From: Zhongshania aliphaticivorans
GTDB taxonomy: Bacteria; Pseudomonadota; Gammaproteobacteria; Pseudomonadales; Spongiibacteraceae
Length of the DNA stretch: 64,000 nt
Assembly (NCBI RefSeq): GCF_001586255.1
Contig: NZ_CP014544.1
Span: forward strand, 3,132,501 to 3,196,500
Direction of reading: 5' to 3'
Shown here: piece by piece, positions 8,718 through 17,992 of the stretch
How the letters are laid out: every line of letters starts with the position of its first letter
Position numbering within the stretch: the first letter of the stretch is position 1
Translations under genes and position numbers: made by a program
Notes under the pieces: generated by a model
What the model saw: the letters and a program-made list of their open reading frames with translations, nothing else
What the model was told of the DNA's origin: nothing
Databases searched by the model: none

Positions 8718-10097
8718 CTACTTCGATGTAAGTTTAACCATCATCTTCGAATAGCCTTTTACAAAGTTAGACTGCACATACTCGGGCTCGCCAACTACTT
8801 CGATTTTATCGAATCTCGCTAACAATTCTTCCCACAGTATACGCAACTGCAACTCAGCAAGACGATTGCCCATACAGCGATGCACGCCAAAGCCAAAGGA
8901 AAGGTGGTTACGCGCGCCTTTACGATCCACGATAAACTCATCAGGCCGCTCAATCGCGCGCTCGTCTCTGTTGCCAGAGGCATACCACATTACGACCTTG
9001 TCACCCTTTTTGATGGTTTTGCCATTTAGCTCCACATCCTGCTTCGCGATACGACGCATATACGCCAGCGGCGTTTGCCAGCGGATAATTTCTGACACCA
9101 TGTTCGGAATCAAGCTAGGATCGCTCTTCAGCTTAGCAAACTCGTCAGGGAAGCGATTCAAGGCAAGAACACCACCGGACATCGAGTTACGGGTGGTGTC
9201 ATTACCACCAACAATTAAGAGAACTAAATTACCAAGGAACTCCATCGGCTTATTAATCAGATCCTTAGTATCTGGATTATTCTGTAACATACCGATCAGA
9301 TCAAAACCTACTTCGCCACCAGCAGCAATCTTTTCCTCTTTAACGCGCCAAAGTTGAGAAAAATGCTTGGCCATATCCCTCATGCCCTCGAACAGCTCGT
9401 CGGTATTGGTCGAGCCGCCAGTCATCTCGGCACCGCCGCCAGCCAAATCTGACCAATAAACAAGTTTTCGACGCTCCTCGTAAGGGAAGTCCAGCAGTGT
9501 TGCTAGCATTCTGGCAGTCAGCTCGATAGAGACATCCTCTACCCAGTCAAACGGCGTATCTAGCGGCAGCTGATCTAGGACCTCTTGAGTACGACTGCGA
9601 ATCAGACCCTCCATTTCTTTGAGATTCTTCGGTGCCACAACACCCTGCACAGCTTGACGCTGCACATCGTGCTTAGGTGGATCCATCGCGATAAACATCT
9701 CAAGTGCGAGCTCTTTCGGCGTAGCGCCAATAATGATAAACGGTTCGGCAGAAAAGAGGTCGTGATGTTTATCTACGTAGACAATGTCTTCATAGCGCGT
9801 AATTGACCAGAACGGACCGAATGGACTTTTTTTCTGATAATGAACGGGGCATTCATCGCGCAACCGCTTGAAATACGACTCCCAACGATTTTGCTTAAAC
9901 AGAAATGGATTACTAACGTCAATATCGTCGATCGCCAGCGTTGACACTTCAGGAACAGGTGCTTCTACAAACTCCGGGAATTTAGTGTACATACCTAGCT
10001 TATTTTTAGCCTTGTACAGCATATGACCGGCTTTAATTTGTAAGTGCATCGGGACGCTTGCGGCGCCCTTTTCAGCAACCAAATCAACAATTTTCAT
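8718..10097 (-). CDS. Cytochrome P450, CYP153-type alkane/fatty acid terminal hydroxylase
   Basis: A soluble class I P450 that probably hydroxylates the terminal carbon of medium-chain alkanes or similar chains, using electrons from a [2Fe-2S] ferredoxin. The heme-binding loop FGFGVHRCMG places the thiolate ligand at Cys408. The I-helix carries the CYP153-typical GGNDTTRNS stretch, and the C-terminal block from GNRLAELQLRILWEE to SNFVKGY is also CYP153-like. I chose the ATG at 10097 (459 residues) because AGGTGG lies 7 bp upstream; an in-frame ATG at 10118 is less likely. The ferredoxin gene is directly upstream, 50 bp away. No ferredoxin reductase is in the window. Confidence 0.92.
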   Translation of the reverse strand: MKIVDLVAEKGAASVPMHLQIKAGHMLYKAKNKLGMYTKFPEFVEAPVPEVSTLAIDDIDVSNPFLFKQNRWESYFKRLRDECPVHYQKKSPFGPFWSITRYEDIVYVDKHHDLFSAEPFIIIGATPKELALEMFIAMDPPKHDVQRQAVQGVVAPKNLKEMEGLIRSRTQEVLDQLPLDTPFDWVEDVSIELTARMLATLLDFPYEERRKLVYWSDLAGGGAEMTGGSTNTDELFEGMRDMAKHFSQLWRVKEEKIAAGGEVGFDLIGMLQNNPDTKDLINKPMEFLGNLVLLIVGGNDTTRNSMSGGVLALNRFPDEFAKLKSDPSLIPNMVSEIIRWQTPLAYMRRIAKQDVELNGKTIKKGDKVVMWYASGNRDERAIERPDEFIVDRKGARNHLSFGFGVHRCMGNRLAELQLRILWEELLARFDKIEVVGEPEYVQSNFVKGYSKMMVKLTSK

Positions 10098-10147
10098 AGT
10101 CTTTCCACCTTTTCGCATTATTCGTTGAGTATTATTCTTGTACTTTT

Positions 10148-10468
10148 TTACATCTGAAATTCAGGCAAGCGAGCAACCATGCCATCCATCCCGTCAGTGG
10201 TGATAATCTGGCAAGCAAGCCTGGAGGTTTCACTACGCTCGGGAGTCAGATCTAACATTTGTAATTCATCCTCGGTCGCGCCGCCGGTAATATTGACAGC
10301 ACCACCTTCAATAATTACATGACAGGTACCGCAGGCGCACACGCCACCGCAATCAGCGTCAATACCTGGAATTCCATTATCCAAGGCAATTTGCATCAAG
10401 GACTTCCCAGCCTCAAAATCTACTATGTGTTCAGTGCCATTGTGCTCAATAAAAGTAATACTTCCCAT
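10148..10468 (-). CDS. [2Fe-2S] ferredoxin, adrenodoxin/putidaredoxin type
   Basis: A 106-residue electron carrier that should pass electrons from an NAD(P)H ferredoxin reductase to the adjacent P450. The cluster ligands appear as C-x5-C-x2-C in CGGVCACGTC, with the fourth Cys in RLACQI near the C-terminus. I chose the ATG at 10468 because AAGGAGAA stands 5-7 bp upstream and the length then matches the family; the frame is open 28 codons further upstream but shows no such site. It is cotranscribed with the P450. Confidence 0.93.
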   Translation of the reverse strand: MGSITFIEHNGTEHIVDFEAGKSLMQIALDNGIPGIDADCGGVCACGTCHVIIEGGAVNITGGATEDELQMLDLTPERSETSRLACQIITTDGMDGMVARLPEFQM

Positions 10469-10618
10469 AGCGTTCTCCTTCGTAAAGCTGTTTGGCCGCA
10501 TTAACCACTTGTACCCCAACCTTGTCGCACAAGTAGAAAATGCCCCAAGCAATATTTACGACTTAAATTTTATTAAATAATGTGACCGTAAAATAATTAT
10601 TTATAACGAAATTGCTCA

Positions 10619-13138
10619 TTAAAATTTATAGGTCGCATCCACACCAAAGGTACGCGGCGGACCTGCCTGGAAATAGTCGAACCCAAACCCAGCCTGAAGA
10701 TTGATCGCATAACCATCATACTCTTCGTCTGTAAGGTTTTTCGCCCAGATTGAAACCGAGTAATCTTCATTAATTCCTCGCCAGGTCATACGAGTATTCA
10801 CCAATGCATAGGCATCTTGTTTGATATTTTCATATCCGCCTTTATCGTTATAAGCGCTATACCACTGCTTATCCTGATAATTAGCATTAACATTCCAACT
10901 GAGATAGCCGCGATCGCCATTGTAAAGCTCGTAATCAATTGAGATATTACCGCTGACTTTAGGAGCCGAAATCAGCTCATTACCAGCTAAGTCAACTTCG
11001 TCATCTGGGTTGTTAAGGGTTTGGGTGTCTGACAAGGTCAGCTCGGTATACTCGGTATCAAGATAGCCAAGCCCCATCATCAACATTAACTTTTCTGTAG
11101 CGGCAAACATAATCTCAGCTTCTAAGCCTGCAATAGTAGAGCCACCGGCATTTTCCAAAAAGTTGGATACACCAACAACGTTGATAAACTGCTGATCTTT
11201 ATAATCGTATAAAAAGGCTGCGGCATTAACACGAGCACGCTGATCATAAAAATCAGATTTAAAACCTACTTCATAAGCATCTATGTACTCAGGTCTCGCA
11301 TAGGCATCTTCGAAATCGCGCTCACGATAATAAACACCGCCATTAAAATTACCGGAACGGAAGCCCTTGCTATAACTTGCGTACATCATGAAGTCGTCAT
11401 TGAAACGATAATCTAAACCAAGCTTACCGGTAAATTCTTGTTCCTTTGCCGACATTGGCGTCGAGGAGTCTGTGGTATACGGTCCGTGGGTATAACCAAC
11501 CTCACCCGTTGCAACTAAATCCTCGACCGTTGTTTCTCCACTAAGTAAATTTTCTAGAAACACATCGATTTCAGCAATACCGGCATCGCCACCAAGGTTC
11601 AGCGGTACAAAGGGCTCGTCATATCGACTAGTATTACCAGGAACATATGTACCGCGCGGGCTACCATCGTAACCTTCTCTAGATATATTAAGGTAGGCAA
11701 GGTCAATTTCGTCGACGGTATAGCGAATACCAAAGTCGATTCCAAAGTCTGCGGTTACGTCAAAACGAAGCTGCGTATAAGCGGCGTAACTTGTTTTATC
11801 GGTGATCATTTTCTGGTCTAGCTGACCAAAATCAAGCAGGTATGGATAGAACCCGGTCGCACCGGGATACGTTACCGCAACCCGAACATCGGGCGGTGTG
11901 CCGTAAATTGCGTATTCATTATGCATATCCATTTCTTCTTCGGCGTAATATAAACCGCCAATGAAATTGAACATGCCGTCGTAATTACTCGAAATTCGCA
12001 AGTCCTGACTAAACGCCGTAGTGTCTACCGCCCAACGTATCTCAAGCAGCTCTTCGGGTGAGCCGTCAGTATTCTGCTGCTGAGCGTAGTCAGAAATGCT
12101 AATTGACGAGATACTTGTGAGGGTGTGGCTATCGCCAATAAACTCTAGTTTGTTTACCAACATATCCGAATTAACTATTAACGGACCGGTAAAGTTATCT
12201 TCAACCTCATGATGCCCGAGGTTTTGCGACGACGCCGAATAACCCGTGTTATCCATATAACCACTACTGTCGTCACCTTGGGCCAGAGAGCCCGTCACAA
12301 TACCGCCTACGCCAAGTAAGCCATCACCACCATCAAGATTTCCACGTGGTTCGTTTCTCGATGCATTGGCTAGTGAATCATTTTGCCCATGGGTTAATTT
12401 AAGAACGTTATTTAAATTCTCAGATATCTGCCAATTTAGCGTTAAACGCAAGGCCTGAAAATCAATAGAGGATAAATTTGGACCGCCTAACCGATTCTCT
12501 GTATAACCACTATTTCGGGAGAAGGAATATGCAAGGCGAGCAGCCAAGGTCTCGTCAATTAGCGTTCCCTCGACACCTAAATCGCCCACTCGAGAATCAT
12601 AATTTCCCGCGCCCAACTTAAGATTTACATGCGTTCCGTCATCAATCATTGGGGTTTTTGTTATGATGTTTATAGCTCCACCCGTAGTGTTTTTGCCGTA
12701 TAGGGTGCCTTGGGGGCCGCGCAATACCTCAAGACGCTCAACATCAAAAAAGTTCATACCATGGGTATACACGGCGCCCATATACGACTCGTCGGAGTAG
12801 ACACCAATTGGGCTAGCCTGATTAGAGCTGTAGTCAGACATACTGACTCCGCGAATAGCGAAGATCGGTTGTACTTCACCAAAAGGCCCGCTAACCTGCA
12901 TATTCGGTACTTGTGCAGAAATATCATTTGCACTCGCGAAACCGAATTTTTCTAACGAATCAGAAGTCATACCGGTAATCGCAACAGGAGTATCCTGCGT
13001 ACTCTCCGAGCGCTTCTGCCCCGTAACAATCACTTCCTCGAGCATTGGCGCGGCCAACGAAGTCATTGGTATATAACTTAGACTAGCTAAAGATGCACCT
13101 AACGTGATCTTTTTTAAGTAACTCTGAGATATGCGCAT
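10619..13138 (-). CDS. TonB-dependent outer membrane receptor
   Basis: An 839-residue protein with a signal peptide (cleavage likely after SLA, near residue 29), a TonB-box-like start (EEVIVTGQKR), a plug domain (about residues 45-160 with the LRGPQGTLYGKNTTGGAIN signature) and a 22-strand barrel ending in an aromatic residue. It belongs to the large group of siderophore/hydrophobe receptors annotated in Cellvibrionales and sphingomonads. Its position between the CYP153 operon and the aldehyde and alcohol dehydrogenase genes suggests uptake of the hydrocarbon or alcohol substrate, not iron. That role is inferred. It is divergent from the aldehyde dehydrogenase gene. Confidence 0.93.
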   Translation of the reverse strand: MRISQSYLKKITLGASLASLSYIPMTSLAAPMLEEVIVTGQKRSESTQDTPVAITGMTSDSLEKFGFASANDISAQVPNMQVSGPFGEVQPIFAIRGVSMSDYSSNQASPIGVYSDESYMGAVYTHGMNFFDVERLEVLRGPQGTLYGKNTTGGAINIITKTPMIDDGTHVNLKLGAGNYDSRVGDLGVEGTLIDETLAARLAYSFSRNSGYTENRLGGPNLSSIDFQALRLTLNWQISENLNNVLKLTHGQNDSLANASRNEPRGNLDGGDGLLGVGGIVTGSLAQGDDSSGYMDNTGYSASSQNLGHHEVEDNFTGPLIVNSDMLVNKLEFIGDSHTLTSISSISISDYAQQQNTDGSPEELLEIRWAVDTTAFSQDLRISSNYDGMFNFIGGLYYAEEEMDMHNEYAIYGTPPDVRVAVTYPGATGFYPYLLDFGQLDQKMITDKTSYAAYTQLRFDVTADFGIDFGIRYTVDEIDLAYLNISREGYDGSPRGTYVPGNTSRYDEPFVPLNLGGDAGIAEIDVFLENLLSGETTVEDLVATGEVGYTHGPYTTDSSTPMSAKEQEFTGKLGLDYRFNDDFMMYASYSKGFRSGNFNGGVYYRERDFEDAYARPEYIDAYEVGFKSDFYDQRARVNAAAFLYDYKDQQFINVVGVSNFLENAGGSTIAGLEAEIMFAATEKLMLMMGLGYLDTEYTELTLSDTQTLNNPDDEVDLAGNELISAPKVSGNISIDYELYNGDRGYLSWNVNANYQDKQWYSAYNDKGGYENIKQDAYALVNTRMTWRGINEDYSVSIWAKNLTDEEYDGYAINLQAGFGFDYFQAGPPRTFGVDATYKF

Positions 13139-13225
13139 TTAATTATTATCCCCTCTAACACTATCGATTAAGTGCACATAATCCACCAAAAGCAATCTCA
13201 CGTCTTTTCCGATGCGGACAACTTT

Positions 13226-13290
13226 TTGGCAAATTAGGACAGCCGCATTGGCAATGCTCAAATGACAAAAAAACGTCCTAAAAAGCCAAT
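13226..13290. promoter_or_regulatory. Candidate operator in the TonB receptor/aldehyde dehydrogenase divergent region
   Basis: TTGGCAA occurs at 13226-13232 and 13248-13254, exactly 22 bp apart. The inverted elements TTAGGAC (13234-13240) with GTCCTAA (13275-13281), and ATTGGC (13247-13252) with GCCAAT (13285-13290), overlap this region. A regulator of the AraC type (one is encoded at 16959) is the obvious candidate ligand. Confidence 0.45.
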
Positions 13291-13322
13291 ACCAATCAAC
13301 ACTAAACATCAATAATCAGTTC

Positions 13323-13380
13323 AAACAAATAAACAAATAAACAAATAAACAAATAAACAAATAAATAAATAAATAAATAA
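13323..13380. repeat. Simple sequence repeat upstream of the aldehyde dehydrogenase gene
   Basis: Five perfect copies of AAACAAAT (13323-13362) are followed by four copies of AAAT (13363-13378). The tract ends about 40 bp before the start codon at 13420, within the promoter or leader region. Confidence 0.97.
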
Positions 13381-13419
13381 AACATTTATATCCATACAGA
13401 CCAACATCAAGGACATTAA

Positions 13420-14940
13420 ATGAACAACGCCCATGAATTACCGCTTTATCATCACATCATTAACGGCGATATAGTAAAGCCAAACTCTGGTCACTATATT
13501 GACGTGCATTGTCCTGCCACAGGCAATCTAATAGCGAAAACCGCCGATGGCGATGCGACCGATGTAGACCTCGCGGTAAACGCAGCCAGCCGTGCATTGA
13601 AAAGTACAGATTGGCGCAATATTAGCGTAACCGCGCGTTCCAAATTGCTGTATCAAATCGGTAACACGGTATTAGCGAATGCCCAAGAGCTAGCTATTCT
13701 AGAGGTTCAAGCCTCCGGCGGAACGATCAAGCGGGTAATGGGACTAGATATCTTGGCCATCGCCGATTTATTTTTCACTCTTGCCGAGTCCATCAAAAAC
13801 TACCCATTTATCGAAAACCTTTCACCAAAGATTTTGCCAGAACAAGTTCACACCATGGTCGTCAAAGAACCTGTTGGCGTCTGCGGCATTATTACCGCGT
13901 GGAACTTTCCGCTTCTTTTACTTTCTTGGAAAATAGCCCCAGCCTTAGCTGCAGGTAACACCGTGGTCGTAAAAGCATCAGAATTAACGCCAACATCGAC
14001 ATTTCGCTTAATTGAGCTAATTAATCAATTTTTACCGGCTGGTGTATTGAATCTAGTAAGTGGTACGGGGGTAAAAGTGGGTGACGCCCTAGTCAAACAC
14101 CCCAAAGTAAATAAAATATCTTTTACAGGTTCCACTCAAACAGGTAGAAATATTCAAGTTGCTGCAGCTGCCACGCTAAAGCGAGTCACGCTAGAGCTCG
14201 GTGGCAAAGGCGCGGCTATCGTAATGCCTGACGCCAATATCGACTTGGTCGCGCATGGCGCACTGTTCGGCATCATGATGAACTCTGGGCAGGCTTGTGA
14301 ATCAGCTAGTCGATTAATTGTCCATGTCGATATCCACGATGAACTCATCGCCAAAATGAAGACCTTGGCAGAAAAAATAGTCGTAGGTAATCCACTCGAT
14401 CCTGCAACTGGCATGGGCCCTATTGTTTCGGAGCAGCAGTTTAATCGGATTGAGGCCTATCTTAAATCGGCTCAAGAGCAAGGCGCCCACATCGTTACCG
14501 GAGGAAAACGCAAGATTGTGTCAGGCTTCGAAAATGGCTATTTCCTCGAACCGACTATTATCACCAATTGCCAGAATGATATGAAACACACCTGCGAAGA
14601 AATATTCGGCCCAGTTGTGTCTATTATAAAATTTACCGAGCTAGACGAAGCCATAAACATCGTAAACGATTCAATATACGGACTGTCGGCCGGCATCTGG
14701 ACCGAGGACATCATTGGCGCCCAAGCCGTTGCTCGCCAACTCGAAGCTGGCTCAGTTTGGATAAATGACTGGCACATGATGCGTACAGACGCACCCTTTG
14801 GCGGAATGAAGCAAAGCGGCTATGGTCGGGAGATGAGTCATAACAGCCTAAACTCGTATACAGAATTGAAATCGATTTCGACAGCGTTTGAACGCGACCC
14901 AAGTAAAAAATCAACTTACCACTTGGTCCATACGTTTTAA
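13420..14940 (+). CDS. NAD(P)+-dependent aldehyde dehydrogenase
   Basis: A 506-residue aldehyde dehydrogenase oxidising an aldehyde to a carboxylate. The catalytic Glu259 (in TLELGGKG) and Cys293 (in NSGQACESASR) are both present, as is the cofactor-binding PVGVCGIITAWNFPL block near residue 150 and the WINDWH segment near the C-terminus. An AAGGA site is spaced 6 bp from the ATG. It is followed 48 bp later by an iron-type alcohol dehydrogenase, and both face away from the CYP153/TonB genes. In context it should oxidise the fatty aldehyde formed from the alcohol product. Substrate specificity is inferred. Confidence 0.94.
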   Translation: MNNAHELPLYHHIINGDIVKPNSGHYIDVHCPATGNLIAKTADGDATDVDLAVNAASRALKSTDWRNISVTARSKLLYQIGNTVLANAQELAILEVQASGGTIKRVMGLDILAIADLFFTLAESIKNYPFIENLSPKILPEQVHTMVVKEPVGVCGIITAWNFPLLLLSWKIAPALAAGNTVVVKASELTPTSTFRLIELINQFLPAGVLNLVSGTGVKVGDALVKHPKVNKISFTGSTQTGRNIQVAAAATLKRVTLELGGKGAAIVMPDANIDLVAHGALFGIMMNSGQACESASRLIVHVDIHDELIAKMKTLAEKIVVGNPLDPATGMGPIVSEQQFNRIEAYLKSAQEQGAHIVTGGKRKIVSGFENGYFLEPTIITNCQNDMKHTCEEIFGPVVSIIKFTELDEAINIVNDSIYGLSAGIWTEDIIGAQAVARQLEAGSVWINDWHMMRTDAPFGGMKQSGYGREMSHNSLNSYTELKSISTAFERDPSKKSTYHLVHTF

Positions 14941-14988
14941 GGTTCGCGACCCAGCTAATTGAACGCTAATTATTAATAGGATACCAGC

Positions 14989-16179
14989 ATGTCTAGCTCA
15001 CATTACTATCAGTACAATATGCGCAGCACGATTCATTGCGCCGCAGGCTCAGTTATTCGCATACCCGCGCTATTTGAAGGCATGGGTGCCAAAAGAGTGG
15101 TGCTATTTAGCGATATTGGTCTCGAACAGGCCGGCATCGTAGACCAAATAAAGGCAGTATTCGCCAGCTGCTCTAGCAATAAAGCCGTGCTAGTAGGCGT
15201 TTATACCGGCATAAGCCAAGACGCAGCCTGCCAATCCGTAAACGCTGCAACTGCTTATGCTAGGTCCGTGGCGGCCGATGCCATTCTGGCAGTGGGTGGC
15301 GGCAGTGTTCTAGATGCCTCAAAAGGTGTCAAATACTCCCTTCAACACGGGGCAACAGATATCGCCGACTTACTTCAGAGTGGGATTAAAATTGATGCCT
15401 GGCCAAGCTGCCAGCACTCGGGGATCCCTCATATCGGCGTACCTACCACTGCTGGCACAGGAGCAGAGGTTTCACCAGTAGCGGTGTTCTACAATGAAGC
15501 CTTAGGTATTAAAACCAACCTTGTCGCGCCTTTTCTAGAGCCCGACATGGCGGTACTAGACGGGAATCTGTGCTTAGGACTACCGGACTTCCTCACCGCT
15601 GCAACAGGAATGGATGCTCTAACACACGCACTGGAGGCTGTCGCCTCGCCAACTGCGAATGCCATGACGGACGCTCACGCATTTCATGCCGCACAAATGA
15701 TTGTCGAAAATTTGCCCAAGGTGATCGATAATGGCAAGGACGTTGTCGCGCGCTCAAATATGTTACAAGCGAGCAGCCTAGCAATCGACGCCTTCGGCGG
15801 TAGCCTAAACGCAATCCCCATTCACAACTGCGCCCACGCATTCGGCGGCATGTTCCACATCCCCCACGGCGACGCCAATGCCGCGCTCCTTCCCGTCGTG
15901 ATGGAAGCATGCCCTGAATTTTATGCAGGCAAAGGGCAGCGGCTCGCCAAAGCACTCAATCTTTCTCAAAATGGTAGTGACCAAGAACTATTGGGCAATT
16001 GCATTAAATTCTTAATAGACTTCCAACAGCGCATAGGCTGTACAACCAACTTTAAACGCTGGGAGGTCAACCAAGATAAGCAAGATGCTATTTACCATGC
16101 GATTGCATCTGACCCTGCCGCAATGTTTTACAATATACCCCCTGCAGCGATGGCTAAAATTGTTCAAGCGGTATGCTGA
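14989..16179 (+). CDS. Iron-containing alcohol dehydrogenase (group III)
   Basis: A 396-residue NAD(P)-dependent dehydrogenase with an N-terminal Rossmann-like domain holding the GGGS cofactor motif (about residue 105) and an all-helical C-terminal domain. The four metal-ligand positions of the family are visible: Asp and His in MDALTHALE, His in HNCAH, and His in IPHGDANA. The GTGAEVSP block is near residue 160. It probably converts a primary alcohol to the aldehyde that the upstream dehydrogenase then oxidises. An AGGA site precedes the ATG. The pair forms an operon of two or three genes with the secreted protein that follows. Confidence 0.93.
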   Translation: MSSSHYYQYNMRSTIHCAAGSVIRIPALFEGMGAKRVVLFSDIGLEQAGIVDQIKAVFASCSSNKAVLVGVYTGISQDAACQSVNAATAYARSVAADAILAVGGGSVLDASKGVKYSLQHGATDIADLLQSGIKIDAWPSCQHSGIPHIGVPTTAGTGAEVSPVAVFYNEALGIKTNLVAPFLEPDMAVLDGNLCLGLPDFLTAATGMDALTHALEAVASPTANAMTDAHAFHAAQMIVENLPKVIDNGKDVVARSNMLQASSLAIDAFGGSLNAIPIHNCAHAFGGMFHIPHGDANAALLPVVMEACPEFYAGKGQRLAKALNLSQNGSDQELLGNCIKFLIDFQQRIGCTTNFKRWEVNQDKQDAIYHAIASDPAAMFYNIPPAAMAKIVQAVC

Positions 16180-16278
16180 GAGGAGCGAATTAAAGCAGCG
16201 TAATACTGGATGTATTAGCTTACTCAAAGAGCATGGACGCTCGTATAACCCCGTCACTTTTATATACCGGAGAAAATA

Positions 16279-16704
16279 ATGTTAAAAAAACTACTTCCGT
16301 ACTCAACTTTAACCGCAGCATTAATGACTGGCCCATCACTTGTCAACGCCCAAAGCTTAGGTCCGCTTCAGGGTATTACCGACACATTGGGGAGCCTAAG
16401 CGGGGGATTAGTGGTGACGCTAGTTGACCCACTCCAAGCAACCACCGCAGCCATTGGGTTAAATTCGTCACCGCTATTCAATATACTGCCAAATAATCCA
16501 TTACTAATCACTTATGATGTTCTATTAAAAGGGCCGGAAAATACTACCGTTATCAGCGATCTACTACAGGGCAACCTAATCATAAATAACGTTCTCTCCG
16601 GATTACCTGGTGGCGATGTAATACAGGCGACTTACAGTGAAAATTTAAAGCCATTTATTCCAACCCTTCCCCTAATCGATGGGCTGATTAATTCACAACT
16701 TTAA
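16279..16704 (+). CDS. Small secreted protein of unknown function
   Basis: A 141-residue protein with a clear signal peptide (cleavage likely after VNA, residue 24). The mature part is rich in Leu, Gly, Pro, Asn and Ser, with alternating short hydrophobic stretches (GGLVVTLVDPL, SPLFNILPNNPLL) and no cysteine. I recognise no family. It is 99 bp downstream of the alcohol dehydrogenase gene on the same strand and has its own GGAG site (GGAGAAAATA-ATG). The low charge and hydrophobicity would suit a surface or lipid-interacting protein, which is only a guess. Confidence 0.75.
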   Translation: MLKKLLPYSTLTAALMTGPSLVNAQSLGPLQGITDTLGSLSGGLVVTLVDPLQATTAAIGLNSSPLFNILPNNPLLITYDVLLKGPENTTVISDLLQGNLIINNVLSGLPGGDVIQATYSENLKPFIPTLPLIDGLINSQL

Positions 16705-16718
16705 AACACCTTTCACCG

Positions 16719-16740
16719 CTCGCCCTTAAATGCGGGCGAG
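16719..16740 (+). terminator. Hairpin downstream of the secreted protein gene
   Basis: CTCGCCC (16719-16725) pairs with GGGCGAG (16734-16740) around an 8-nt loop, 15 bp after the stop codon. Only TGTT follows, so termination may be weak. Confidence 0.5.
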
Positions 16741-16958
16741 TGTTCCCGCGCTATATTTAGTTCGTCATACAGTAGCCCCCCGAAACCAATATAAACAAAC
16801 AGCACCAAAGCAGCCGTGCAGACAATGGGTAGCTCCCCCGCCTACACCGAAGTGCCACTCATTCCCTGAGTAGGAAACTCTGCATATTCTTGCTATGCTC
16901 CGAGCAGATCAAAAACGTACCCACAACGATAACAATACCTATATACCTGTGAGACTCA

Positions 16959-17978
16959 ATGACTGCACGCGTACGGGCCAGCTGCCTAAATAATTTTGTA
17001 TCCCTAATTGAGGAGCTACAAGGTAATGCTGAGGATTTATGCCTCAAAGCAGGTATAGATTACAGTCAACTAGATCAGGAAGACTATTTTTTCCCATATC
17101 AAAGCTTTATCGACCTACTTGAGTTAAGTGCCACAAGCCTAAATCTACCCAATATTGGCTTACAACTTGCTATGCGACAGGATCACTCTATTCTTGGTCC
17201 AGTTGCTTTTTTAGCACTATCTGCGCACGATGTCAGGTCAGCATTAACAAGTGTAGGAAAATTTCTGTACCATTTCACCCCCGCCATTTCACTCACATTG
17301 AGAGAGAGTGAGGACCAACCAAGCCATGTCTGCTTAGATCTCATTAATGTCAACGCCAATCACAGTCGACAGGCAGTTGAGCACGCTGTCGCTTGCACGC
17401 TTCACATTATTCACTTGCTTACCGAAGGAAAATTTAAGGCGCGGGCCGTTCATTTCCGTCATTCAAAAATCGGTCCAGAAAGGCATTATCAAAGCGCGTT
17501 CAATTGCCCAACGGTATTTAATCAAAAATATGATTCAATAGAGCTCGACACCGACTTTTTAGATATCGAATTGAGCTCCCACAACCCTCAGCTTCACGGT
17601 TTGGTATCCAGCTATCTCTCTATGGTAGAAATAGATTCCAATTCCACAAGTAAACCGAATTTATCGACCAGCAAGCAAGCTCGTCATTTAATTCAAAAAC
17701 TGCTACCGACCGGCCAACTGTCACGCCCGGTAATTGCAGAAAACATGAAGCTTCATGAACGTGCGCTGCACCGGAAATTGCAATCAGAGGGATACACCTT
17801 TGAAGCACTTGTTGACGAAGTTAGAATTACCGAAGCTAAAAAACTTCTTGCGCACGACGCCATACCCATGTCACAAATAGCGGGTTTATTGGGGTACAAC
17901 GAACAAAGCTCATTTAATAGAGCGTTTAAACGCTGGTTTAATATGACGCCAAAACAATATTTGCAAAGCAAACCTTAG
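16959..17978 (+). CDS. AraC-family regulator with OruR-like N-terminal domain
   Basis: A 339-residue regulator with an N-terminal sensing domain (about residues 15-200) and a C-terminal double HTH (about 235-338) ending in the Q-S-S-F-N-R-A-F-K-R-W motif. It lies next to the alkane/alcohol oxidation genes, so it is the likely regulator of the CYP153, TonB receptor and dehydrogenase units. The candidate binding region at 13226-13290 would fit. Its stop is 14 bp from that of the convergent thioesterase gene. Assignment to the alkane pathway is by position only. Confidence 0.88.
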   Translation: MTARVRASCLNNFVSLIEELQGNAEDLCLKAGIDYSQLDQEDYFFPYQSFIDLLELSATSLNLPNIGLQLAMRQDHSILGPVAFLALSAHDVRSALTSVGKFLYHFTPAISLTLRESEDQPSHVCLDLINVNANHSRQAVEHAVACTLHIIHLLTEGKFKARAVHFRHSKIGPERHYQSAFNCPTVFNQKYDSIELDTDFLDIELSSHNPQLHGLVSSYLSMVEIDSNSTSKPNLSTSKQARHLIQKLLPTGQLSRPVIAENMKLHERALHRKLQSEGYTFEALVDEVRITEAKKLLAHDAIPMSQIAGLLGYNEQSSFNRAFKRWFNMTPKQYLQSKP

Positions 17979-17992
17979 GCTAAATTAAAGTT

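Noticed and set aside
13323-13380. Regularly spaced repeats considered as a CRISPR array
   Set aside because: The units are 4 and 8 bp with no spacers; it is a simple sequence repeat.
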